This document shows, piece after piece, positions 31,968-43,580 of a DNA stretch of 64,000 nt. Each line of letters begins with the position of its first letter. Position 1 is the first letter of the stretch. This DNA comes from Sparassis latifolia. Its lineage: Eukaryota > Basidiomycota > Agaricomycetes > Polyporales > Sparassidaceae. Below the pieces are notes generated by a model, which was given only the letters and a program-made list of their open reading frames with translations, was not told where the DNA came from and ran no database searches. The stretch covers positions 62,001 to 126,000 of the forward strand of contig CM031554.1 in assembly GCA_018466975.1 (NCBI GenBank), read 5' to 3'. The position numbers and the translations under genes are program-made.

Positions 31968-33090
31968 ACGTCGTTCTCCACACGTCGTCAAGTGCGAAGC
32001 CTCAACCTCCGCGATAGGCCCTCCAAACATTCACGGCGGTGTTCTCAAGTCGACCTATTCTGCAGCTCTTCGTGTCCACACAGCATACGTCCTCCTCGCT
32101 GTTCCCACCCTCCGTGTTCTCCGCACAGGTAGTATTGTCCGCGGAAGCTCGGTCGGACGTCAAGCTTTCAAATTTCAAGTACGGCGTCTTCGTGCGTGAG
32201 TGTCCCTCCATCGATCGACGACGGTCGTTCTAATTAGCTCAGAGCTAGGAGAGCACGTTCGCGTGGCTGGGTATCGACGCAGCCTACGTCTATTTCGTCG
32301 CGCATTTTCTGCCTCCGGCGCTCGCACTGGCGCTGCGTCGCGCGAAGTTGAAGAGAGAGCGCGCGAATCCGCCTCTCGCCGCCCTCTCGTTTCTCCAAGT
32401 GTTTTCTACCACGGGGTGCGCAGTCTTCTTATTTTGGAGGTGAAGATGATCGAGGATCCTTGTGTCTATTGCGCGAACGCCCATCGACGGACATGCTCGC
32501 GAGGGCACCGCAGGCGACCGACTCGGAGAGTGCTAGATCATATATTCACATCCTAATTAAGATAGACCCATCTCATTTTCGACTACTATGGTCACAGTGT
32601 TACATATCACGTGCCACTGCCAAATGTTGTCACACTTAGCCCGCGCCACGTCCATTTTGGCAGGGGAGAAAACCAGTCCTGAGCAAACTACACCTTCCAC
32701 ATCAACTTTGAAAAAAAAATGTCATGATCATATCATTATAAACTGTCTTTTGAACAATATGATCGCAGCAGATTTTTAATCGCAGTGCTGTGGGAGGCAT
32801 AGAAAGCCATTTTGTGTTGTTCTCCAGCCAAGCGTGACAATTCAGGTCACGTGAAGTAGTCGAGAATGAGATGGATCTATCTTACGAGATGCATGATGAC
32901 ACAGTTCGGCTGTCCGATTCATAACAGCTATACATACGATGGTCGGGAGGAAGCGTTCAACCGTCTAGATGCGCAGCTCAGCGTGGGTATCATTCCCAGT
33001 TTGCAAACGTGCCAAGTCCGCGCGCTTTGAGCGGTCGCCCGCTCTTCGTGCTTCGTCGGTTCACCCGCTCGCGCCCTGCGCAGCAAGCAG
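31968..33090 (+). repeat. Dispersed repeat Y, copy 1
   Basis: Matches 40566-41470 in the same orientation in ordered blocks: GTGCGAAGCC..., CCCTCCAAAC.*TCACG, TGCAGCTCTT.GTG, CCCACCCTCCGT, TCGATCGACGACGG.TCGTTCTAA, GAGGGCACC.CAG, and GGTCGGGAG.AAGC. A fragment also sits at 9330-9420. No coding function recognised. Confidence 0.7.
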
Positions 33091-34150
33091 CCCCGGCGGA
33101 GTGAGGCATTGGATCAGATTAGCATGTCACGTTCGAACGGAGCCGGAGCCGGGGAGAAAAGAGCAGAACATAATGGGGACCTCTCCGCACGCACTCGCGC
33201 AGAGACGGGTAGGACTGGCGCCCTGGGCGAGGACTGCATGGAGGACTGGAGGACGACAATAGGCCAGCCGGTTTTAGGAGCCTGGGCACGACTGTCCACC
33301 GCACGCGCGCCATCTCCTCGTCTAGATCCATGCCTCCTCCATCCAACCCCCAACCCTCTCTTCTCCGCGGCTCGAATATGTGCAGCTGAACCCCCACCAT
33401 GAGCGTACTAGTGCCGATCGCTATCTACATCTCCTCTCACCGTGCATATCTGTGCTTTGGCGCGAGGAGGAGCAGTGCAGAAGTACATGAGAGCCGGACC
33501 GTACAGAGCTCGCGGAGAGGAGAGGAGGATGCTCGCGCACCACATCGCGCCGACATTCTCCCCGGCCAGCGCTCACGGCTGACCTGAAGAGTACGTGGCT
33601 TGACTACGCCGGGACAGACGCTAGCGTCTCGTGCACTGAACCAGAAGACCACCAGTCCGGCTGACCACACAGTTCTAAGCGACGACCCACAAGGAGCCGA
33701 GGAGGAAAGAAATAAGTTAACGTCGCAACCCGATCGAAAACGTCTCTCAAGTCGCGTCGTTCTTCCTTTTCCTATTCCGTATATCCCACACCATCCTCAG
33801 CACGACCGATCCCGCAATATGTGGAATGCTCGCGCGGATCTCAAGGCTTCATGTGTCACGCTTGATCTCGGACGAGACGGCCGCGGCTTTCGACGCGTCT
33901 CGCATGCGACGATCCGGCTTTTTCAACCGCGCTCGACATCCTCACGACGCGTCACCGGTGTTTCTTTTCTTTTTTTTCCTCTTCCTCCTCTTCACCTCCA
34001 CCGCAGCACACAAGTCATGAGCATGAGCGTGAGCGCCCCGCGGCGATACGCTGCCCGGACGGCGTCAACGTCGAGCGCGGACCAGTGACTCTGCTCAGCG
34101 AGGGCACCTACGCGATGGGGCGGATCCTCAATTGCGCCACCGCAGAGCGA
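33091..34150. other. Repeat-derived DNA, no gene recognised
   Basis: Open frames on both strands are short and GC-driven. A T-rich run followed by CTTCCTCCTCTTC lies near 33965-34000. The segment near 33740-33830 resembles 34680-34770 (TCGTTCTT and CGATC..CGCAATA). Confidence 0.4.
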
Positions 34151-34159
34151 TGCGAGACG

Positions 34160-34620
34160 CGTCGGCGTGGAGACAACACGCGCCGTTTCCCTTCGTTGCG
34201 CAGCTGGGCGGAATGTTCGGAGGACGGTGCAGTGGGTGGAGATGGCGACGCCGTGGACGGGACGGTGGAGGTGAAAGTGGAGGTGAAGGCGATACTGTGT
34301 TCGTGTTATTGCGTACTCACTCGTTCTGCACAGTGCACAGCACACAATATTTAACGCACGACGTACCGCCCCGGTGGATGTACCACCGGAAAGACCGCGC
34401 CGAATCTCGGAGGTCCCACCATCCCCTCAGCGCACATAGGAGCCCATCATCGACGGCTCGCGCCCACGCGTATAGCGAAAACAAGAACGAGAGAGAAGAG
34501 CCTAAGTTTCGACGCTAACAAAAACGCGCAACTTCTCGCACAAGTCTGCCACAAACAACATGACCACGCTCCACATCTCCCGCCACAGCACTCACATCTC
34601 ACACAGCCTGGCGCGGAGCG
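34160..34620 (+). repeat. Tandem duplication T, copy 1 (contains part of repeat X)
   Basis: Starts with a GTTCGTGTTATTGCGTACT and CACAGCACACAA-type block of repeat X and continues into CGCTAACAAAAACGCGCAAC and TCTCGCACAAGTCTGC, then a CATCTCCCGCC block. The same succession is found at 35470-35870 about 1.25 kb away. Confidence 0.65.
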
Positions 34621-34964
34621 CCACAAACAGCGACCCATAAGCAGTCAAGAAGAAACCTGAAAGCATAACACAAATCGATCGACACGTCTTTCGATTCGTG
34701 TCGTTCTTTCTTATATTCTGCAGATTCTCGATCTGCCTCCGCGAGCGCGCGATCGATTTCGCAATACGCATTACTAATACCCAACGCTTCTTCCGCGTAG
34801 ATTCTAAGATTCAGCCTGAGCGGAGAACGCAGAACTGCCTGGACCGCGCTTCCTGAATGCGCTTTCTGTCGCAGGATGCCATGTTCTGGATATCTCTCCT
34901 CGGTGCGCAGCTGGGCGACATGTTTAGAAGATGGAGATGGCGACGCGGTGGACGGGACGGCCTT

Positions 34965-35460
34965 TGGTGAAGGTGAGGCCGACAGTGTGTTCGTGTCATT
35001 GCATACTGACGCCTCGTTCTACATAGCACACAGCTCACAACACACTCCATACTGCCATTCAGCAGACGCCCCGCCAGTAAAGGCCACCGGGAATCTCGGT
35101 GGTCCCGCAACACGCTGAGTACTATTGGCCGTTGTCGATGCCCCCGTCTGTCGACGGAGAACTCGAGCTCGAGCACCAACCCGTAGCTCCTTGGACCCGT
35201 ACCCAACCTTTACATTCCCCGCCACTTCGTGCCGGGACCTCTTCCCTACCTACCAAGCACGTCATATATAGCGACGCCTCGAGCGGAAGAGGCCCATTGC
35301 AGGGACGGCCTTCGAACAGCGGCGGACGAACGGGATTCAGGAGCTCTTCTATTGCCGAGCTGCTGAGGAAGAGCCTGTCGGAGTGAACGCGGGGACGTGC
35401 GAGCTCGAGTGTCCGTCGCTAGTGGTCTTGCGGGGCGCTGGTACGGGACGAGCGAGAGAA
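34965..35460 (+). repeat. Dispersed repeat X, copy 4
   Basis: Contains GTGTTCGTGTCATTGCATAC, TCGTTCTACATAGCACACAG, GAACTCGAGCTCGAGCACC, GCGGCGGACGAACGGGATTC and GAGCCTGTCGGAGTGAACGC in the family order. Lies between the two T copies. Confidence 0.7.
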
Positions 35461-35469
35461 GGCTAGGTG

Positions 35470-35870
35470 GAGGGAGTTGTGAAGGTGAAGTCGATAGTGT
35501 ATTCGCATTATTGCGTACTAATGTCTCGTCCACACTCCATTCTCCACTCACCGCGCTCAACAGACGACATACTGCCACGGTGGACGCGCCACCGGAAAGG
35601 CCGCGCAGAATCTCGATAGTCCGCCCCATCCCTTCAACGCCCAACGCCCCATCCCTTCAACGCCCAACGCCCCATCCCTTCAACGCCCAACGCCCCATCC
35701 CTTCAACGCCCATCGTCAACGGCACGCTCGCGCGCAGTGCGAATATGAGAATGAAGGAGAAGAGCTTACGTTTCAACGCTAACAAAAACGCGCAACTTCT
35801 CGCACAAGTCTGCGACGGGCAGCACGATCGCCCTCCGCATCTCCCGCCGCAGCACCCATATGAACACCTA
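35470..35870 (+). repeat. Tandem duplication T, copy 2
   Basis: Same order as copy 1 at 34160-34620, including the near-identical CGCTAACAAAAACGCGCAAC block. It differs by insertion of a 23-bp minisatellite in its middle. Confidence 0.65.
35623..35714 (+). repeat. 23-bp minisatellite, four units
   Basis: Four practically identical head-to-tail units beginning GCCCCATCCCTTCAACGCCC. Perfect units in an otherwise diverged repeat point to recent expansion. Confidence 0.9.
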
Positions 35871-36300
35871 CAGAACATGAACTTCGCGCAGAGTCCAAGG
35901 GAATACTTAGCTCGAGTGTTCGTTGTCGGTAGGGGCGCTGGTACAACGCGGAGTCGCATGAGCGGAAGCATCTCCATCACACCGTACCCGCCACCTGCCG
36001 TGATCTAGGGGAAATGCTTGGCTCGCCAGATGATCGTTGTCGGTGGGGCGCTGGAGCGGCCTTTGGCCATGGACATCTATCTTCGATGATGCTCGATGGA
36101 TTTTTGTAAGTAAGTCCAATGAGCCTGATGAATCATTATCATGGGACCTGTCTTGAGTGGAAGGCGGTGTCTCTAGGGACGTGGCGTGCCCGTTATTGCG
36201 CGTATATGAAAAGCCTGCTTTGGTGCGCGATTCTGACCTGTATCATTTTCCTTCCTGCTGTTCTCACAAAAGGTGTAATCTTGATACCCCCTGACTGAGG
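35871..36300. other. Upstream region of the membrane-protein gene
   Basis: Two GTTCGTTGTCGGT/GGGGCGCTGG segments (35919 and 36031) are a short local duplication. An ATG at 36206 opens a strongly hydrophobic 22-residue run (MKSLLWCAILTCIIFLPAVL) that looks like a signal peptide. It could be the missing first exon of the gene starting at 36301, but I find no acceptable splice pair. Confidence 0.45.
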
Positions 36301-37406
36301 ATGTCCACCTCCTCACCGACGACGTTCTTTGGCCTGCCGATGCCTTCGAGGTCCCCGATCTTCTACACCCCTACTAATACCAACAGCTCTTCTCCGCTAG
36401 TCATACCGTTCTCATACACAGTCAGTGCAACTAACATATCTCCTACGTCTGCTATTCCCGTCGCCTCTACCCTGCCCCCCTCATCCATTACCGGTAGCGG
36501 CAGCAACTTTCTGACGCCTAGTATCTCATCCCCAACAAGTTTCTCGCCCACCTCCTCTCCCAGCAACACCGCAGACCAGAACTCTTTTGCAACGGGTTCC
36601 TTTTTGCCTGCAACGGGCTCCTTCGTTCCGAGCACTTCGCTTACGGCCTCCACAGTGGATATCACCTCCTTGTTGATGACAGATTCCCTCGTCAGTACCA
36701 CTTCACCGGTTTTGTCCTCGACCAAAACTGCAGTACCCGTAACAACATCAGCGAGCCCGACAGAGCTGCCAGTGCACAGGACAACTCCAGTATTAGTATC
36801 GATCGGTGCCATTGTTGGGCCCGTCTTGGGCGGGGTCACAGTGTTGGTGATGATACTCCTCGCGATATTGCTCCGGCATAGATACAGGCAGCGGTCCGGG
36901 CGAGCGAATGGGTATGCATCTTCCGAGCGCAATCTCCTTCCCGATGCAGATGAGACAGATGGTATGTTTTTCTCATGGATTCGGAACTTGGAACACTTCC
37001 TGATCAATCAAATCTCACAGGAACTCAGATGGCCCAGGAGATGCCGTCAAACATAGATACCCCAACGACAACATTGCCTATTGATGCCCCGTCCTCACCT
37101 GTCACTCGGGAGCCACGGAACTCTGCCACTTCCTCCAATTTACGTTCTTCTTTCGTACCCTTCACCAACGGCCTCCCACTCCTCGATTTCAGCACCGGTT
37201 ATGACGTTAATTTGGGCGCTAGCGCGGGAGCAAAGTCATTGAGGTTCTTAGCTACGTCTTCGGCGCGTCATGCCGCCACTGCAACGGCTATTGCGGTCGC
37301 TGGAACACCGCAAGAAGAGCTTAACAGAAACCCCAGCCTGCGCTCTGCGCAGCCCTCGGAGATCAGCGTGGTTTCCGATCCGCCACCGCCTTACACGACC
37401 AACTGA
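36301..37406 (+). CDS. Ser/Thr-rich single-pass membrane protein, 348 aa
   Basis: Two exons, 36301-36961 and 37021-37406, joined by a 59-nt intron (GTATGT...CACAG); the frame is intact. Residues 1-160 are Ser/Thr/Pro-rich and probably O-glycosylated outside the cell. A membrane segment follows at about 170-190 (LVSIGAIVGPVLGGVTVLVM), then a basic stop-transfer stretch (RHRYRQRSGR) and a cytoplasmic tail ending SDPPPPYTTN, a PPxY-type WW-binding motif. This layout is common in Agaricomycetes for surface proteins of unknown, possibly sensor-like, role. As written there is no signal peptide; a hydrophobic run at 36206 may supply it. The gene at 56530-57895 has the same architecture. Confidence 0.75.
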
Positions 37407-38746
37407 ATCTGTGAGTACAGTTCGGCCTATCGTGTGGAGCTAGATGCACTCGGCGGTCGTAATTATACAGATTTTGGTGGAACACTGGTACGACTGTGGA
37501 CCGTGCCATGTATGATCTGGTCTCTTGCCTCTGCGTATCTATTTTCGTTGTCTGCTGGGACAGAATTGGTAGCACTTACTGCATTTTCGTATGTTTGAAT
37601 ATTTCAATGAAAAGTGAGGTTTGGAGAGTTCACCAATGTTTTAGTGCTCATATTCCCCGATTCCAGGCTGCAGAGAGCCTATTGTATTACGTTCAGTCGG
37701 CGCACCCCCCTAATCGGCGCCTTGCTATACCTCCGTCCACTTTGCTCCGTTTGTTTAACTACCTCATAGGTATCCTACGTAGTATATTTGTACCCTTTTT
37801 GAGCTTGAACGATGGTGAATGGATGAGTATTGGTTGAGTCCATCATTTTGGTACGCGTCACGCTCAAGTCACCCTCGGCCTCCCGCCGTGATGGACTTTG
37901 GCGGGGCTCCTGCCTTTTGGGGTATTGTTACTATGGGTGACACATGTATGACCGCCGATTAGGAGGGTGCGCCGACTGAACCGTCACGGTCAGGCATAGT
38001 AATCTCTGCGGGGACTGCTCGATGACGCTGGTCCGTCTTGTCAACCATCAGCTTCTACGATGTGTGATAGCTCTCGTTGGCTTCCTGTGTGTGCAGAAGC
38101 GAGATCGAAGTTCCCGACCGAAGTCTGTACTTGCCAAGATCGTATCAACCTTGGCTTGCACAAGCATCAGGATTCAGCCCCCCATGGTCGTATTTTCGCA
38201 ACTATATAATCATATATGCGCGTAGGTGAGTCTCGTTCATTTCCCCCGCTTTGGCTGAAATGGCTGTGACGTTCGGCCAGCTGGACACGGTGATAGAAGC
38301 GAACAGCAGCGAGAAAATCGTGCTAGCAAATCATACGGCACGCAGAGAACATGCCGGATTAGAGCTGCATACGCGAGCGAAGCCTCACGCTCATTCGCGC
38401 CAAGCTGGTTCCAGAGCTCCTGAGGGCACCCTTGTCTGGCGCAGCTCTCGAATAGCTCTTCATTGCAGAACGCGCACTTGTCAATGCAGCTCGATGGCGC
38501 CGCACGGAGGTTTTGTCCTCGCTGTGCAATCTCCAAAAATCAACAGTGCGACGTCCGCTTTATATCCTGAAAAGATGGTTGGGGAACCAGTCCAGTTTTG
38601 GAGGAAGACGGTGACTATGAGAGGAGCACGCTGACGTGACAAGACACTAAAATATGGTGAGATTGCACTGAGAGGAGCGATTGTCATTAGTATTGAACGT
38701 CTTTTAAAATGTAGAACGGTTAACGCCAGAAAGTTGGCACGCTGAG
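37407..38746. other. No gene recognised
   Basis: Contains 3' sequence of the preceding gene. A minus-strand frame at 38237-38536 has a small Cys cluster (CIDKCAFCNEELFESC), and a TATAAA lies upstream of it near 38560 on that strand. I cannot identify it, so it is left as unassigned. CTTTTGGGG/GGCGCACCC motifs near 37700 and 37970 are short inverted matches. Confidence 0.35.
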
Positions 38747-39092
38747 TCACACTTCGCGTGATGGGACGCGTGCCGTAACGGACACGTGTTTATGTACGGT
38801 TGTTTGGACTGTGGCTAGTAGCGGCTCCAGTGTACTTGTTGTTATCGCTCACGGCTCCAATCGCTTTGCCTCAGCATTCACCCATACCCGTTCCTCAGCC
38901 GCCTTCCCACCCACCTACTGTCAACTATTTTCACCGTGGCAGTATCGTTGCAGCATTGAATATGGCAATACATCAGTACCAGTCTTTTCTTGACTTGGCA
39001 GCATACTAAGTCGTTCTTGTCACTGTGTATACCTAACTGCACTCGTACCCAATGTAACGGCGACCCATCTCAGAGATGTTCGTCTATGAGAC
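38747..39092 (+). pseudogene. 5' part of a Mug135-like gene, duplicated fragment (repeat Z1)
   Basis: A direct repeat of 51930-52276, high in identity. It includes the leader and the first coding exon of the gene at 52 kb. At 38848 an ATG-proximal stretch reads APIALPQHSPIPVPQPPSHP and PPTVNYFHRGSIVAALN. Downstream, where the 52 kb copy continues into helical exons, this copy runs into repeat S/X sequence, so it is a truncated duplicate. Confidence 0.6.
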
Positions 39093-39094
39093 TG

Positions 39095-39808
39095 CAATAC
39101 CTCGCGGGCGTGCGCTGGCGTGTGACGGAGGAAGGCGGGGCGGAGGTGAGTAGTGTCAGTGGGACGATGAAGACGATCGGAAGTACGGAATTCGAATTCA
39201 AATGTTTCAAATGTCGGGGCATAGAGGACGTGGACACAGTGGACGAAGATGGGGATCCATCTCGTGCGGAAGGGCCGTGTGCAAGGGCCGCGTACTCGAA
39301 TGGCTGCGGTCCCATGAGGGACCATCTCCAACAGCGCCTGCTGCGAGGAAGAGTCGAGGAAAAGTCATTTGTCGGGGTGAACACTGGGAATGCCCGGATG
39401 CTCGGATGTTGGTCGCTAGCGCTTTCGGCGAGGCGATGGTACAAGATGCAGGGAGCGCTCAGCGAGTTTAACCAACGCACACGAGCACACGTACGCCATA
39501 ACACTCACCCGAGGTGCGCGCGTTTCACTGTCAGCGATATGGATCCTTATCGTTGTTGTCGTCTTCTACAGACGTCCGCCGTCTCGTCTCGTCCTCTACT
39601 TTCAACGCGGATGCCTCCTACAAAACCCCAGTGGGTGTAGCACTCCCAACCGCAAAAAATGACTCACGACACCATCGCCCGAGAACGCCGACCATCCACC
39701 CACTCACTGCCCTTCCCTTCCCATCTCACCCAGCCATGATGTAATGTGCCCTCTTCTCAGCCTATCCACCACCAGCGTGGAGGAAAGGGTAAGAAGGGGG
39801 CGCACTAC
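39095..39808 (+). repeat. Compound repeat S + X + hairpin H
   Basis: Begins with a repeat-S-like block (CCTCGCGGGCGTGCGCTGGC), followed by X blocks (GTCGGGGTGAACACTGGGAATGCCC) and a CAGCGAGTTTAACCAACGCAC block, and closes with hairpin H. The order S, X, H agrees with 4.3-7.1 kb and 50.1-50.55 kb. Confidence 0.6.
39741..39808. repeat. Hairpin module H, copy 2
   Basis: Arms GTAATGTGCCCTCTTCT and AGAAGGGGGCGCACTAC pair over about 17 bp with a few G:T or mismatch positions; the loop contains CCACCACCAGCGTGG. Confidence 0.75.
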
Positions 39809-40565
39809 ATATACGCCGGCAAGTGGAGATGGCACGTGAATAGTGAGAGCGGTGGATTGATGATGGTGAGCATTCGGCCTTACTTCCTATCGACGTGGCG
39901 AATGCTGAGGATTCAGTCGTTCTCATGTGTGGAATAACCGAACAGAGGCAAACTCATGTCTTTTCGTTTAGGGATACGCGTATAATCCTCGTCACGAATG
40001 TCTGAATGTTTCGACTCCTTCCTTCACAGCAAGTCTGGCTATCAGTTTTCGAGTCGCATCAATTGTAGAAAATCATGGCGTACGTTTCTGAAGCACGTTA
40101 CTAGCTCACAGCGGAGATCCACACGGGATCTTCCTCTGCAACGAGCTTTTTGTCGCTGATCTCCCTCCAGGTCATGTTACCCGCAGAGCACTTAATCTGT
40201 CCGGAACAGGGAACCGCATTCCTTGCACGCACAGCGATCTCCCAGGTCCTTAAATAACAATGCTTACGACCAGCACAGACTTTGGTCATAGAAGGACGCA
40301 CTTATAATTATAGAGAAGAACGAGATCTCGAAGTACTCTGTGAGTCGAGCGTGCCTTATATTGTTGGCTTCCACTTCGGCGAGCAGTGGGTCAAACACAG
40401 CTCGAGCTGCTGTTGTGCTCGCAACATTGTCGTTTGCACTATGAGCTCGGGATTCTTTTCAAGCGACGTGCGATCCTGATACGCGCCTACCAAGAGGCAG
40501 AAAACTAGGATTGTCATTCTTACGTCCTGCGACTCCAGAGATGTTCTTGCTCCAACCTAGCACCC
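39809..40565. other. No gene recognised
   Basis: A minus-strand frame at 40101-40301 (GNMTWREISDKKLVAEEDP) may be an old exon but has no identifiable family. Confidence 0.35.
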
Positions 40566-41470
40566 GCATCGTCCTCGCCGCATCATCAAATGCGAAGCCT
40601 TCACCACCGCGATAGCCCCTCCAAACGCTCACGTCGGCGTTCTCACTAGTCGACATCTTATGCAGCTCTTTGTGCTCAACTGCAGCAATCTTCATAATTT
40701 TGTCCTGTCTAGATCCGATACTTTGAAGGAATCGTGCCGCGGCGAGCGTCGCTCCAGGCGCCATGCGTTGCAATTGTCCGCTTGGGGTTCACTTCCTACG
40801 TCCAAGCTCTTCGGAGGCGTCTCGATGTCTTCCTTATGCACCCGTATCCATCACGATGATATATCAAAGCCCTCCGCAGAGTGTACAATGCCCTCCTCGT
40901 CGTCCCCACCCTCCGTAAAGGGTAAAGGTAGTGCTGCCCGCCAAGCACAGTCAGACGTCACATACGGCGTCGTGCATGATTGTCGCCCCCAGTCGATCGA
41001 CGACGGGTCGTTCTAACTCGCTTGTACATTCGTGCAGGTACGTGTCGGTGTGGGGACTGCTTCTAGTTCGGAGCGCGTTTCCCATTTCTGGATCTGAATC
41101 TGGCCTGCGACGCGCGAAATTAAGAGAGTTTTGTGTCTGCACGAGCTTTTGGAGCACGGGCTCGCGAGGGCACCACAGCCGACCAAGGGTACTAGATATA
41201 TTCATATCCTAGTTACTTATGAAGGACGTAGGCACAGTTAGACCATCTGTGGTTCGGAACTGCTGGTTATACATACGATGGTCGGGAGAAAGCAGCATTC
41301 GCCCATCCTAGGTGTAGTTCAAACGTTCAGTATCGGTGTCGTATCGGTATCACCCCACATGCTAGTAGGCATGTGTCCGCTCGAACCGCCTCGCATCGTT
41401 TATTAGAGTTTACCCACTCTTTATTCTTCATATCACCTCGTTTACGCCCTACTCAGCGACACCGAGCGAC
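40566..41470 (+). repeat. Dispersed repeat Y, copy 2
   Basis: Second copy of the repeat at 31968-33090, same orientation, with the same block order and several small deletions, giving a shorter copy. Confidence 0.7.
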
Positions 41471-41905
41471 GATGCCAGTGCTCACGGCTCATGACACGTC
41501 CAGAAAGCAGAAATCCAGACGCTAAGCTCTGACGACGACGATTCATATATTCATACATTCACAACCAACGAGCCGCAGACGGCGTGCGCGAAAGGGAGAT
41601 CGGCAACTGCCATTCCATCGACCCACTCGTTCAGCTGAATCGTACGGAATGGGAGAGAGTCAGACTGCATGACGGGACTACGGGCCAAGAGGAGGATCAT
41701 TACCAGCTACTCGGACCGTGGGGAACACTTGACACTTGACACCTGGCGGGAAGGGCGCCTTCGCCAGAGAAGAGCGGAGTTGGACACAAGAAAACATGCT
41801 CGCGCACGAGAAGAGTCGCGGTTGGGAGGGTACTAGGGCACTGAAGGTGGGAGGAATTGGGGAGGAACGCAGATTCGCCGCGTCCGTCACGCGTTCAGAG
41901 CCTGT
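41471..41905. other. No gene recognised
   Basis: Spacer between repeat Y copy 2 and repeat W copy 1. Contains a TTGACACTTGACACC local duplication near 41730. Confidence 0.35.
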
Positions 41906-42237
41906 GCACGCACAGACGCATACATGCAGATAAGGCTTCCCCTCCTCAGCGAGGAATGCGCAGAGGATGGCAGAGATCACGCCTTGCCCTGACTTCCGCC
42001 AAAACTCCAACGTACGTGATCAACAACACACACAGACCGTGACAGACGGCGCTAACGCGACCCACCATTCTGCTAACCAGGTACATGTCCCGCTCACAAA
42101 AGTACTCGTAGTACTCTCCTCGCGTTCGCCTTTCGAGCGTGATCCGCAACGCCTCGTTCCGAGCACCACTTGTAACGCCTCCACAGTAAGGCCTACTTCC
42201 TCCAGCGTTGCTTGACATTTAACACCCCTGGCCACGT
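41906..42237 (+). repeat. Dispersed repeat W, copy 1 (CpG-rich)
   Basis: Aligns with 48861-49131: shared GGAATG.GCAGAGGA, GCCAAAACTCCA, GATCAACA.CAC, AGTAAGGC.T.CTTCCTCCA and ACATTTAACACC blocks. On the minus strand both copies keep a related protein segment, here GVISAILCAFLAEEGKP and there NVISSVLCTFLSKKGKS, so the repeat probably derives from coding DNA. This copy has CG at many positions where the other has TG or CA. Confidence 0.7.
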
Positions 42238-43580
42238 AGTTTGCCAAGGTGTTCGGCCTTCTCTGCTCCACAGGGACAACGTGCTCCCAATGCCATTCTC
42301 CATCGACGCCCTCATGACACCTCCTCCCCGCTGCCGCACCCCCGGTCTCGCCATGAACTTAGACTGGATGCGGATCCGGGTTAGGCGAGATGGAAGGGAG
42401 GTATGCGCATGATGCAGGCAGGCAGTCGTGCAGTGAGCTGGACCAGATTGGGAACGGCGAGGGCACGGCTGGCGCGGACGAAGGTGAGAAGGGCTTCGAT
42501 GCCGAGAGGCGTTGCATCACATCCACAACCCACAGGGACACGGTAAACTTCGGGAGCGAGCAGGCACTTTTAGCTTGGGAGGACTCATCTTCATCGTGAT
42601 TCGCTCGTCCTCGGCGGCCGATAAAGCAAGGCGGACACGAACAATGGCTCACCGCCGTCCGGCGCGGTATCGGAGACCGGATAGTGGGTGCTGGTCGAGA
42701 TTGAGTGGGATCGTGCTCAGGAGATACAAAAGACAACGATGCTCAAGGAAGTTAGTTCTGCACCCCTGGAACATATGACCGTCCCTCTGTATAGAAGTGG
42801 TGAGTCGCACAGGCATCGCAGCTACCATGCTAGTATTTCAAATGTACGCGCTCCATTGCAAATAGATACCTGTTTGTGATAGTAATCGGATGGAAACAAG
42901 AATATACAGTGTTCCGACCAAAGGCTCACACAGCCTTCTCCTGAACTTCATACCGTTTTCAGCACTTCTATATGCATGATAATCAAAAAACCGTGAGTGA
43001 GCAGGTCCCAATCTGCGGAGATAGAAGAACAGACAAACCTCATCATCTTCTACAGCCCTCAGGCCATTGAGCTGGGTTGCTCGTCGTTCCGGGACCATCA
43101 GCACCTGTGAGAGGCTATCTTAGGGTCTTCTCTCGAGTATGCTGACTTGAACTCACAGTTACAGTGCCACGTTGAATCAGTTCGATGTGATTCCTCCCGG
43201 CAGACTGGTCGTCTCTGTGGTCGCCGTGTTTTCGTTCTGCAGACCACCCGGCACTTCCCAAATCCTCGCTTCGGCTTTCGAGCCGAGTTTGAGAGCTGCC
43301 CAACTTCCTCGATTTTCATATCCTTGCTCATCCGAGTCATATGCCACGGATCGGTGCAGTGAGACATTTTACTTGTCCTTCTAGCTATGGCATACCTTTA
43401 CAGACAGCCGTAGATGCTGGAAGCTAAGTTCATCTAGATTCATTAAGTCTGTAGTGGGAGTTGCGAGGGTGGTCTTGTGAAGCCAGTGCCGATGCCTAAA
43501 TGTTTGTTGATTGTGTTTGCTTTAATTGAAATTGCTCGAATGAACTTTTGAGTTCGATCAGAGACCAGAGCGCATAAACC
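42238..43580. other. Unassigned, possible old gene fragments
   Basis: A plus-strand frame near 42688-42800 (VEIEWDRAQEIQKTTMLKEV) ends at a GTGAGT donor and looks like an exon. The segment 42640-42700 matches 49335-49395 in inverted orientation. On the minus strand 42900-43100 reads ATQLNGLRAVEDDEVCLFFY, also exon-like. None is identified. The last 8 bp (43573-43580) are the left target duplication of the next element. Confidence 0.35.
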
